Shown here in pieces: positions 26,000 to 34,341 of a stretch of DNA of 64,000 nucleotides (the first letter of the stretch is position 1; each line of letters starts with the position of its first letter). The notes under the pieces were generated by a model, which ran no database searches, had not been told where the DNA came from, and saw nothing but the letters and a program-made list of their open reading frames with translations. Both the position numbers and the translations under genes were made by a program. Location: assembly GCA_947488655.1 (NCBI GenBank), contig CANKZZ010000004.1, forward strand, positions 310,001-374,000, given 5' to 3'. This DNA comes from an uncultured Psychroserpens sp. (GTDB lineage: Bacteria; Bacteroidota; Bacteroidia; Flavobacteriales; Flavobacteriaceae).

Positions 26000-27301
26000 C
26001 TATTTGGTAGTATTCAATAAAAATGATTTTAATTCTTCATAACTTGAAATTTGCAAAGCCACTTTCTCCTTATCCATAACTGCCTTAATTTGTGATGGCA
26101 ATTCAACTTTAGTCTCAATAACATCTTCAACCACATCTAAAAACTTAGTTGGATGTGCAGTTTCTAAAAATACACAATGAGCATTTGAGTTGGTTTTTAA
26201 ATAGTCTTTACAACCTAAATATCCAACAGCTCCATGAGGATCTGCTACGTAATTGTATGATTTGTAAATATCTAAAAGCGCTTGTCTTGTCTCTTGATCT
26301 GTATAGCTGTAAGATGATAAATTAGCTCGTAATTGATCAAAATCGTTTTTGTAGATTTCTTGAATACGAATAAAATTACTTGGATTTCCAACATCCATGG
26401 CATTACTAATGGTTGCGACAGATGGTTTTGGATTGTAATGTTCTGTTTTTAGATATTCAGTGACCACATTATTAGCATTATTTGACGCAATAAAATGTTT
26501 TACAGGTAGGCCTAATTGCTGCGCTACCATTCCTGCGCAGATATTTCCGAAGTTACCACTCGGAATAGAAAACACAATCTCATCTTGATGCTTATGCAAT
26601 TGCTTATATGCAAACATGAAATAAAATAATTGCGGTAACCAGCGAGCCACATTGATAGAATTGGCAGACGTTAATTGCATTTTACTAGTAATTGACTCGT
26701 CTAAAAATGCTTTTTTAACCATGTCTTGACAATCATCAAAAACACCATCAACCTCTAAAGCAGTAATATTTTGACCAAGTGTTGTGAGTTGTTTTTCTTG
26801 AATATCACTCACTTTCCCAGAAGGATATAAAATCACAACATTTACACCTTTTACACCAAGAAATCCGTTAGCAACTGCACCTCCTGTGTCTCCAGAAGTT
26901 GCCACTAAAACGGTAACCTCGTTAGTATTGTTTTTGTTAAAATAGCCCAAGCATCTCGCCATAAAACGTGCGCCAACATCTTTGAAAGCCATCGTTGGAC
27001 CATGAAATAACTCTAATGTTGAAATATTATCATCCAATTTTACAACCGGAAAATCAAACGACAATGTTTCTTCAATAATCGTTTTTAAAATGTCTTCAGG
27101 AATTTCTGGACTTACAAATTGTTTAATAGCCTCAAACGCAATTTCGGGATATGATTTGTTATCGATATCCTCAAAAAATGACTTTGGTAAAGGATTTATT
27201 TCTTCGGGAAAGTATAAACCACTATCAGGTGCAAGTCCTTTAATAACCGCATTCTCGAAAGTTGTATCTGGAGCTTTTCTATTTAAACTATAATATTTCA
27301 T
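26000..27301 (-). CDS. thrC: Threonine synthase
   Basis: This PLP enzyme converts O-phosphohomoserine to threonine, the last step of threonine synthesis. The 433-residue sequence has the E. coli-type threonine synthase layout: an N-terminal LAPDSGLYFPEEI, then FHGPTMAFKDVGARFM with the PLP lysine, and VATSGDTGGAVANGF and IPSGNFGNICAG (phosphate-binding loops). It is the third gene of the thr operon, 66 bases after thrB, with an interspersed repeat in the gap. Confidence 0.97.
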   Translation of the reverse strand: MKYYSLNRKAPDTTFENAVIKGLAPDSGLYFPEEINPLPKSFFEDIDNKSYPEIAFEAIKQFVSPEIPEDILKTIIEETLSFDFPVVKLDDNISTLELFHGPTMAFKDVGARFMARCLGYFNKNNTNEVTVLVATSGDTGGAVANGFLGVKGVNVVILYPSGKVSDIQEKQLTTLGQNITALEVDGVFDDCQDMVKKAFLDESITSKMQLTSANSINVARWLPQLFYFMFAYKQLHKHQDEIVFSIPSGNFGNICAGMVAQQLGLPVKHFIASNNANNVVTEYLKTEHYNPKPSVATISNAMDVGNPSNFIRIQEIYKNDFDQLRANLSSYSYTDQETRQALLDIYKSYNYVADPHGAVGYLGCKDYLKTNSNAHCVFLETAHPTKFLDVVEDVIETKVELPSQIKAVMDKEKVALQISSYEELKSFLLNTTK

Positions 27302-27323
27302 TGTTAATATTTAATGTCAAATT

Positions 27324-27364
27324 CCTTAGTGAAACTCTATGCTTCTCTGCGGAACTCTGTGTAA
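27324..27364. repeat. Interspersed intergenic repeat between thrB and thrC
   Basis: Read on the minus strand it contains ACACAGAGTTCCGCAGAGAAG followed by a similar unit, GCATAGAGTTTCAC. I recall this CAGAGTTnCgCAGAGAAG type of element as widespread between genes in Flavobacteriaceae. It separates thrB from thrC within the operon. Confidence 0.5.
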
Positions 27365-27367
27365 TAA

Positions 27368-28300
27368 CTACGCGTTAGTATTTAGAATTTTAATCCCTTC
27401 TGTGTTAATTTTTGAAACGTAAACTTCAAAAGGAATTTCTGTTTTTGAATATACATTTCTAATGGCTTTAGCAACATTTTGAGCATTCTCATTGCCAAAG
27501 CATAAACTAAAAATTGATGGTCCAGATCCCGAAATTCCACAACCTAAAGCGCCATTCTCAAGAGCAGCATTTCTAACGTCTCCAAAATGTGGAATCAATT
27601 GGCTGCGAAAAGGTTCTACAACGACATCTGTCAATGATTTACTCAATAATTCATAATCATTGGTGTGTAATGCATGCACCAAACTCCCAACATTTGACCA
27701 TTGGGTAATAGCATCTTTTAAATCTATTTTCTTCGGAAGGATTGCTCTAGATTCGGATGTTTTTATTTCTATTTGAGGATGAATAATTACAGCAAATAAA
27801 TTTTTTGGTGTTGGTAATTGTAAGACCTCAAGAGGTGCAATCGATTTTACTAATGTGAATCCGCCAAAAATTGCAGGAGCAATATTATCGGCATGTTCAC
27901 ACTGGCTTGCTAAAGCTTCGCCTTTCATCGCGAAATTTGTGAGTTGCGTTTTATTGTAAGGTTTTCCTAAAAGCTCATTCATCCCAAAAACACTACCAAC
28001 TGCACTTGCTGAGCTGCTGCCAACACCACTTCCTGGTTTTATGTTTTTGAAGATTTCGATTTCGAAACCAAAATCGGGTTTAGCATCTTCTAACATTGCA
28101 AGCGCAGAAACGCCAGCAACATTTTTTTGGGCTTCATATGGTAAATCGTAACCTTCGATTTTAGTGATATGAATTCCTTTTTTATTAGTTTTTTTAATGA
28201 TCATTTCATCTCCAATAGTGTCAAGGCAAAACCCTAAAACATCAAATCCGCAAGAAACATTAGCAACTGTTGCTGGAGAGAAAATTTTTATCTCGTTCAT
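27368..28300 (-). CDS. thrB: Homoserine kinase
   Basis: This GHMP-superfamily kinase phosphorylates homoserine. In 310 residues it shows the family signatures: SPATVANVSCGFDVLGF (motif 1), the ATP loop KPGSGVGSSSASAVG (GHMP motif 2) and GCGISGSGPSIFSL (motif 3). It lies in the thr operon between thrA and thrC. The gap from thrA is 124 bases and contains one octamer motif; I see no separate terminator there. Confidence 0.97.
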   Translation of the reverse strand: MNEIKIFSPATVANVSCGFDVLGFCLDTIGDEMIIKKTNKKGIHITKIEGYDLPYEAQKNVAGVSALAMLEDAKPDFGFEIEIFKNIKPGSGVGSSSASAVGSVFGMNELLGKPYNKTQLTNFAMKGEALASQCEHADNIAPAIFGGFTLVKSIAPLEVLQLPTPKNLFAVIIHPQIEIKTSESRAILPKKIDLKDAITQWSNVGSLVHALHTNDYELLSKSLTDVVVEPFRSQLIPHFGDVRNAALENGALGCGISGSGPSIFSLCFGNENAQNVAKAIRNVYSKTEIPFEVYVSKINTEGIKILNTNA

Positions 28301-28424
28301 ATCTTAATCTTCCGCAAATGCGAAATTTTTTAGTTTTAAATTTTCCGAAGAAAATTAATCTTGTATTAACTATGGTTTTATTTGAGTGAATACTGCAAAT
28401 TAAATACTACTCACTGCTTATTTT

Positions 28425-30872
28425 TTATTTATTACTTACACGAATAATGTCTGCAAATAATCCTGAAGCAGTAACTTCTGCACCAGCTCCTGCGCCTTTA
28501 ATTATCATAGGCTGTTCTGGATAACGTTGTGTATAAAACATGACGATATTATCTTTTCCTTCTAGGTTGTAAAATGGATGACCTTGAGGGATTTCTTTTA
28601 AACCGACTTTTGCTTTACCATTGTTAAACTCTGCGACATATTTTAACTGACAATCATTAGATTTTGCTGAAGCGTATAACTTTTGAAAATGAGCTTCTTC
28701 ATCAATTAAAGTGTTATAAAAATCATCTACAGAGTCGCTCTCCAAATTAGCTTTGGTTAAAAATGACTCATTTTCTATGTCTTCGAGATTCATTTTGGTT
28801 CCGCTTTCTCGAGCTAAAATTAGAATTTTTCTAGCCACGTCAACACCACTCAAATCAATTCTAGGATCTGGTTCTGTGTAGCCTTCTTTTTGTGCTTGTT
28901 TGACTACGTCGTGAAACTTAGTTGAGTCATCAAAATTATTAAATACAAAATTCAAACTACCAGATAATACAGCTTGAATAGACGTGACTTTATCTCCAGA
29001 AGCAATTAAATTATTAAGTGTGTCAATAACTGGTAATCCTGCGCCAACATTGGTCTCAAACAAAAACGGAGCGTTATATTTAAGTGATAAATGTTTAAGT
29101 TCGCTGTAGTTTTTAAAAGTACTTGAACACGCAATTTTGTTACAGGCAACAACCGCAATACTGTGTTTTAAATAGTCGCCATATAATTTAGAAACCTGTT
29201 CATTTGCAGTTACATCAACAAAAATACTATTGCGTAAATTAAATGATTTGGCACGTTCTAAAAAACCTTCTAGAGATGCTTTTTCCCCAGATGGTAATTG
29301 TTGTTTCCAGTCTTTTAAATTTAATCCAGAATCATTAAAAATCATGGTTCTAGAATTGGATAAACCAACTACTTTTATATTGAGTTTTAATTGTTCTTTT
29401 AGGTATTTTTTTTGCTGATGTATTTGATCTACCAAATGTTCTCCAACATTACCAACACCTGTTATAAACACATTAAGTTGTTTGTTTTTATCTTCAAAAA
29501 ATCGCTCATGTAATGTGTTTAGAGCTTTTTTGACATCTTTTTCTACAATCACTGCTGAAATATTACGTTCTGAAGCACCTTGTGCTATTGCTCTTATATT
29601 AATATTGTTTTTACCTAATGTACTAAACATTTTTCCGCTAATACCTTGGTGACTTTTCATACTATCACCTACCAAAGCAATAATTGATAAATCTGTTTCT
29701 ACAATTATAGGATCAATTTTGTGTAATGAAATTTCATTTTCAAAACTAGTGTCAATTGCTGTTTTTGCGAGTTGAGAATCTTTATCATCAATACCAAAAC
29801 AAATAGAATGTTCTGAAGAAGCTTGGGTGATAAATATGATATTAATTTTCTCTTGTGCTAAGGTCTCAAATAGACGTTTAGAAAACCCAGGAATTCCAAC
29901 CATTCCATTACCTTGTAACGTTAATAAAGCAATGTTATTTATATTAGAAATTCCTTTAACAGGAGTTGTAGAATCTTCAACAATATCATTCGAAATTTTA
30001 GTACCTGTAGCTTCTGGCTCTAAGGTGTTTTTTATATGAATTGGAATGTTTAAATCCAATACAGGTTGTACTGTAGGCGGATACAAAACTTTAGCTCCAA
30101 AATGAGATAATTCCATAGCTTCTTGGTACGATAAATTTTGAATTGGAAATGCTTGTTTTACCAATTTAGGATTAGTCGTATACATACCACTTACATCTGT
30201 CCAGATTTCTAAAGAATCTACATGCAGAGCAGCTGCAACTATAGCTGCTGTAAAATCAGAACCTCCTCGACCTAAGGTGGTTATTTCGTTATTTGTTGAT
30301 TTAGATATAAATCCTGGGAGAATTGTGATTTGTTGTTTAGCTTCTTGAAAGTAACTTTTTATATTCGTATTGGTCTGTTGGTATTGAACTTCTGCTTTAG
30401 TAAAATTAGAGTTGGTGACAATCAATTCTTGACTATTTTTTCTTTCACAATTTATGCCTCTACTTTTCATAGTTTCGGCTATAATAAAAGAAGACAAAAG
30501 TTCACCAAAACTCACTAATTTATCAGATGTTTTTGGTGATAATTCATTGATCAAAAAGATGCCATCTAACAGATTTTTTAACTCTTGTAATTTATCAGTT
30601 AAATGTGTTGAAACCTCTGTGTTTTCCGAAGGGATTAATTCCTTTATAATATCATTATGCTTTTTAGAAATGATATCAAATTCTGAAATATAGTCTCGGT
30701 CTTTTGCTTGTGCTAATTCTGCAGCTTTTAATAATTTATCTGTTATGCCTCCAACTGCTGAAACCACACAAATAACACGATTATTATTTGAATAATTTTC
30801 GAGTATTGAAATGACTTTATTTATGTTTTTTGCAGACCCTACAGATGTTCCGCCAAATTTTAAAACATTCAT
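28425..30872 (-). CDS. thrA: Bifunctional aspartokinase / homoserine dehydrogenase
   Basis: The 815-residue fused enzyme catalyses the first and third steps of threonine synthesis. The N-terminal aspartokinase starts with KFGGTSVGS and has the GRGGSDFTA loop; the middle holds two ACT regions (about 310-450) for allosteric control by threonine. From about residue 465 the homoserine dehydrogenase begins with the Rossmann motif ITGVGNVGEHL and continues with VLSGSLNFVFN and YTEPDPRIDLSGVDVARK. A 29-residue Ile/Thr-rich leader ORF lies 77 bases upstream and probably controls the operon by attenuation. Confidence 0.97.
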   Translation of the reverse strand: MNVLKFGGTSVGSAKNINKVISILENYSNNNRVICVVSAVGGITDKLLKAAELAQAKDRDYISEFDIISKKHNDIIKELIPSENTEVSTHLTDKLQELKNLLDGIFLINELSPKTSDKLVSFGELLSSFIIAETMKSRGINCERKNSQELIVTNSNFTKAEVQYQQTNTNIKSYFQEAKQQITILPGFISKSTNNEITTLGRGGSDFTAAIVAAALHVDSLEIWTDVSGMYTTNPKLVKQAFPIQNLSYQEAMELSHFGAKVLYPPTVQPVLDLNIPIHIKNTLEPEATGTKISNDIVEDSTTPVKGISNINNIALLTLQGNGMVGIPGFSKRLFETLAQEKINIIFITQASSEHSICFGIDDKDSQLAKTAIDTSFENEISLHKIDPIIVETDLSIIALVGDSMKSHQGISGKMFSTLGKNNINIRAIAQGASERNISAVIVEKDVKKALNTLHERFFEDKNKQLNVFITGVGNVGEHLVDQIHQQKKYLKEQLKLNIKVVGLSNSRTMIFNDSGLNLKDWKQQLPSGEKASLEGFLERAKSFNLRNSIFVDVTANEQVSKLYGDYLKHSIAVVACNKIACSSTFKNYSELKHLSLKYNAPFLFETNVGAGLPVIDTLNNLIASGDKVTSIQAVLSGSLNFVFNNFDDSTKFHDVVKQAQKEGYTEPDPRIDLSGVDVARKILILARESGTKMNLEDIENESFLTKANLESDSVDDFYNTLIDEEAHFQKLYASAKSNDCQLKYVAEFNNGKAKVGLKEIPQGHPFYNLEGKDNIVMFYTQRYPEQPMIIKGAGAGAEVTASGLFADIIRVSNK

Positions 30873-30949
30873 TTTAAGATTTTTATGTGAGATTTATGGT
30901 GTTGTTTTGTTTTTTAATAAAAAAACGTTGTGGTGTTGAAGATATAGAA

Positions 30950-31039
30950 TTAATAACCCCAAAGGGTAATCATAGTAAAAGTAATCGCAAAACAAATTAC
31001 GATACTAATTTGAAAAAAAAATTGATTTAGGTTTGTCAT
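30950..31039 (-). CDS. Candidate thr operon leader peptide
   Basis: A short frame of 29 codons starts with ATG at 31039 and ends with TAA at 30950, 77 bases before thrA. Its middle and end read QISIVICFAITFTMIT, so it contains five Ile and four Thr, with AITFTMIT in one cluster. This is the composition expected of a leader whose ribosome stalling reports charged Thr/Ile tRNA. The downstream RNA has short competing complements (GUAAU against two ATTAC copies; ATTACCC against GGGGTTAT), but a strong intrinsic terminator is not evident. It is too short to be certain. Confidence 0.6.
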   Translation of the reverse strand: MTNLNQFFFQISIVICFAITFTMITLWGY

Positions 31040-31058
31040 TTTATAAGCCTATACATGT

Positions 31059-31066
31059 CAAATGTA
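31059..31066 (-). promoter_or_regulatory. Candidate promoter -7 element of the thr operon
   Basis: TACATTTG on the minus strand matches TAnnTTTG, 20-27 bases before the leader ATG, so transcription would start just ahead of the leader peptide. No clear -33 box is at the usual spacing. Confidence 0.45.
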
Positions 31067-31197
31067 TTATTTTTACAGGAATAAAAAAATTTAGAAAGGT
31101 GTTTTGCACATTTTTCATTTTAATAAGAATTAATTCAAGATTTCTTCATATTAGCTATTAATACTGAAGATTTTGCAACTAATATTACATTTTAAAC

Positions 31198-32754
31198 ATG
31201 AAGATATTTTCAAAAGAACAGATTTATGAAGGTGATTTGCTCACAGCAAAAAAACAGAATATAACCTCCACAGAATTAATGGAGCGTGCAGGAATTCAAA
31301 TTTTTAATTGGTTACATGTGCGTATGCAAGGCGCCCAGGTGCCAATACATGTGTTTTGTGGTATTGGAAATAATGGAGGAGATGGTCTAGTTGTTGCGAG
31401 ACATTTAATCACACATGGTTACAATGTTAAAACATATGTTGTTAATTGTAGTGATAAGCGAACTAAAGATTTTTTGATTAATTATGATTTAATAAAACAG
31501 ACGACTAAAAAGTGGCCAGACATGCTTGCTTGTGAGGCTGATTTTCCTGAAATTCATAAAGATGATATCATCGTTGATGCGGTTTTTGGCATTGGTTTAA
31601 ATAGACCAATTAATGATTGGGTTAAGATACTATTTCAGCATTTTAAAAAGAGTGAAGCATTTACTTTAGCTATAGATGTACCGTCTGGAGTTTATACAGA
31701 TAAAGTTATAGAAGATGAAAATGGTGTTGTTTGGGCTAATTATACACTTAGTTTTCAATCCCCAAAATTGATATTTTTTCTTCCAGATACAGCTAAATTT
31801 TCTACACAATGGGAAGTTATAGATATCGGGATTGATCGAGAGTTTTTATTTACAACAGAAACTAGTAGTGAGATTATAGGTAAAAATGAAGTACTGCCTA
31901 TATACAAACCTAGAGAGAAATTTGCCCATAAAGGTGATTATGGTCACAGTTTAATTATTGGAGGTAGTTACGGGAAAATAGGCTCTGTTTTGCTAACAAG
32001 TAGAGCAACGCTTTCTATTGGAGCTGGCCTTGTCACTTCATTCGTGCCAAAGTGTGGATATCAAATTATTCAAACTGCATTTCCTGAGGGTATGGTTGTA
32101 ACCGATGAGAGTGCTACTATAATTTCTAAAATAGATTATGATATTGAGCCAACAGTTATTGGTTTAGGTATTGGAGTAGGTACAGATGAAAAAACGATCA
32201 AAGCTTTTGAGGTGTTTTTAAAAGAAAATAAAATACCCTTAGTTATTGATGCAGATGGACTTAATATTTTATCTCAAAAAAAAGCATTATTAAAATTATT
32301 GCCTAAGCACTCTGTGCTAACACCACATCCTAAGGAGTTGGAACGTTTAGTTGGTAAATGGGATAACGATTTTGAGAAGTTAGAAAAAGCAAAAAAATTA
32401 TCTAAAAAGTATAATGTAATAATTGTAATTAAAGGCGCAAATACTATTACTGTTTTTGAAGATAAATTATATGTCAATACTACTGGTAATCCAGGAATGG
32501 CAACTGCAGGTACTGGCGATGTTTTAACAGGAGTGATTACGGGATTAATATCGCAAGGTTATGAAGCGCTAGCAGCGACTGTTTTTGGTATTTATTTACA
32601 TGGTAAAGCTGCAGATATTGCAATTGAAGATTTAGGCTATCAAAGTCTAACAGCAAGTCATATTATTGATGCTTTAGGAGAAGCTTACATTGATCTATTT
32701 AAGCAGCCAGAGCAACCTCAAAGTAAGGAGCAAAAAACTGACGATAAAAAGTGA
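31198..32754 (+). CDS. nnr: Bifunctional NAD(P)H-hydrate epimerase / ADP-dependent dehydratase
   Basis: The enzyme repairs damaged NAD(P)HX. In this 518-residue fusion, the N-terminal YjeF_N epimerase (about 1-210, with CGIGNNGGDGLVVARHL and VDAVFGIGL) joins the C-terminal carbohydrate-kinase-like dehydratase, with IGGSYGKIGSVLLTSRA, VIDADGLNIL, TPHPKELERL and GMATAGTGDVLTGVITGL (ADP/catalytic Asp region). The ending is Gln/Lys-rich. It stands alone and is divergent from the thr operon. A strong intrinsic terminator follows. Confidence 0.95.
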   Translation: MKIFSKEQIYEGDLLTAKKQNITSTELMERAGIQIFNWLHVRMQGAQVPIHVFCGIGNNGGDGLVVARHLITHGYNVKTYVVNCSDKRTKDFLINYDLIKQTTKKWPDMLACEADFPEIHKDDIIVDAVFGIGLNRPINDWVKILFQHFKKSEAFTLAIDVPSGVYTDKVIEDENGVVWANYTLSFQSPKLIFFLPDTAKFSTQWEVIDIGIDREFLFTTETSSEIIGKNEVLPIYKPREKFAHKGDYGHSLIIGGSYGKIGSVLLTSRATLSIGAGLVTSFVPKCGYQIIQTAFPEGMVVTDESATIISKIDYDIEPTVIGLGIGVGTDEKTIKAFEVFLKENKIPLVIDADGLNILSQKKALLKLLPKHSVLTPHPKELERLVGKWDNDFEKLEKAKKLSKKYNVIIVIKGANTITVFEDKLYVNTTGNPGMATAGTGDVLTGVITGLISQGYEALAATVFGIYLHGKAADIAIEDLGYQSLTASHIIDALGEAYIDLFKQPEQPQSKEQKTDDKK

Positions 32755-32780
32755 TAAAAGTTATCATGAATTAAAAATAA

Positions 32781-32810
32781 AAAACCACTTCATTTGAGGT
32801 GGTTTTTTTA
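32781..32810 (+). terminator. Bidirectional intrinsic terminator
   Basis: A 12-bp stem AAAACCACTTCA / TGAGGTGGTTTT (one G:U) with a TT loop and T run lies between the convergent nnr and TlpA-like genes. Confidence 0.85.
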
Positions 32811-32827
32811 TGATAATTAAAAAGTAC

Positions 32828-34213
32828 TTATGGTTGTATTTTAAGTTCTTTTTCTAATAATTCTACTAATTTAGGGTCTGATGGTCTAGGAGCATCTGCA
32901 CTAACAATATTTCCATTTGGATCTATTAAAATAAATCTTGGAATTCCTTGAATTGCATAGTCTTTCACAAACTTAGATGACCAATCCTTATCAGCCATCA
33001 ATTGCACACCACCTAAATCTTTATCTTTAACCATACTCACCCATTTGTCATGGTCTTTTGCTTGGTCTATAGAGGTGCTAACAAATTCTATATTTTCATT
33101 ATGAAATTGTTTTTCAACTTCCTTAAGAGAAGGGATTTCTCTAATACATGGTCCGCACCATGTTGCCCATACATCAACATATACATATTTTCCTTTCAAA
33201 TCTGTAAGAGATAACTCTCCTCCTTTATGATTTTCATAATTAACAAATTGAGGCGATGGTTTACCTTTAATTAAGTTTTTGTTTTTTTCAAAAGTTTCGG
33301 TTAAACTATTTATGGTATCCTCATTAGTAGAGTTGTTTTTAAAAAAATTATAAATCGCTTCCATATTTTCATTACCAGGAGAAACTAAAAAGCTTGATAA
33401 ATAATCAATAACGTCATTTTTTAAAGCAGGTATTTGTATATCTGCCACTCTTTTTAAATTATCTGGAGTAACAGTAGTAATGTCGTCACCTAATTCGTCA
33501 AATAACTTAGTTAAGACGTCATCAAAAGCTAATCTTTTATAAGAAGACGAATTTTTATAAGCCTGAGAATCATCAAAGGTGATTTCTTTTAATTCTTTTG
33601 GTATAAAATCTTCAGAAACTTCAAAATCTTCTTGCTTAGTGTAAACACTATGTCTTTGGACATAATTATTAATCATTGCATAATTATCATAAACTAGATT
33701 TTGTTTTTCCGCAGAAATAAATAATTTATCAGCATCATTTAAATCGTTGAGTAGAGCTTCATTTGTGCTTTTAATTTCTGCAATTTTGGCTTTAAACAGG
33801 TCTTCCTCCAAGGAGTAAAACGCAACAGCGTTTGCAGTAGCTTTGCCATTATTTAAAGTTTTGGCTGCTAAATAGTTGTTTTTTACTGCGCCTTCTCCTG
33901 AGTAGGTTATCGTTTCGTCAAATTTACTTGCATCTAGTGAGATAGCTAAATTATCTTCATGCCCTAAATGAATAGTTGTATATTCTCTACCTAATGACAT
34001 TTTATAAAAACCATTTTCGGGTATATGAAGGGTGTCTGTAAAAGAACCGTCATCATTAATTGTTATTTCGGTTTTAAAATCATCATTGCTAATAATCGCA
34101 TTTTTAATTTTAGTGTTTTCAATTTTTCCAGAGATAACAGCATAGTCAACTTTGGCTTCTTGATTGCACGATAAAATTGATAGCGACATCAAAGCGATAA
34201 TTAATTTATTCAT
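32828..34213 (-). CDS. TlpA/ResA-like thiol-disulfide oxidoreductase lipoprotein
   Basis: The 461-residue protein has a lipoprotein signal (LSILSC, Cys16). Its N-terminal part resembles the DUF4369-type beta domain of Bacteroidota thioredoxin-like proteins (ISGKIENTKIKNAIIS), followed by a helical region and a C-terminal thioredoxin fold. The active site is WCGPC, with Cys353 and Cys356, and a following IQGIPRFILID holds the cis-proline. It probably reduces or isomerises disulfides outside the cytoplasm. Substrates are unknown; the cysteine-rich giant secreted protein encoded 2 kb away is a speculative candidate. Confidence 0.88.
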   Translation of the reverse strand: MNKLIIALMSLSILSCNQEAKVDYAVISGKIENTKIKNAIISNDDFKTEITINDDGSFTDTLHIPENGFYKMSLGREYTTIHLGHEDNLAISLDASKFDETITYSGEGAVKNNYLAAKTLNNGKATANAVAFYSLEEDLFKAKIAEIKSTNEALLNDLNDADKLFISAEKQNLVYDNYAMINNYVQRHSVYTKQEDFEVSEDFIPKELKEITFDDSQAYKNSSSYKRLAFDDVLTKLFDELGDDITTVTPDNLKRVADIQIPALKNDVIDYLSSFLVSPGNENMEAIYNFFKNNSTNEDTINSLTETFEKNKNLIKGKPSPQFVNYENHKGGELSLTDLKGKYVYVDVWATWCGPCIREIPSLKEVEKQFHNENIEFVSTSIDQAKDHDKWVSMVKDKDLGGVQLMADKDWSSKFVKDYAIQGIPRFILIDPNGNIVSADAPRPSDPKLVELLEKELKIQP

Positions 34214-34236
34214 AATGTTATATTGTTTTAGTTCAT

Positions 34237-34270
34237 CAAAAATACAGTTAATGAAATTTTTAGAGCCAAA
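34237..34270 (-). promoter_or_regulatory. Promoter of the TlpA-like gene
   Basis: On the minus strand, TTTG is followed after 22 bases by TATTTTTG, both matching the Bacteroidota promoter consensus. The -7 box ends 24 bases before the start codon. Confidence 0.5.
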
Positions 34271-34341
34271 TTTTATTAATTATTAACATTTGTTGCATAG
34301 TCGAGATGTTATTCAGAATTTTATAACCGTAAAACCTAATT

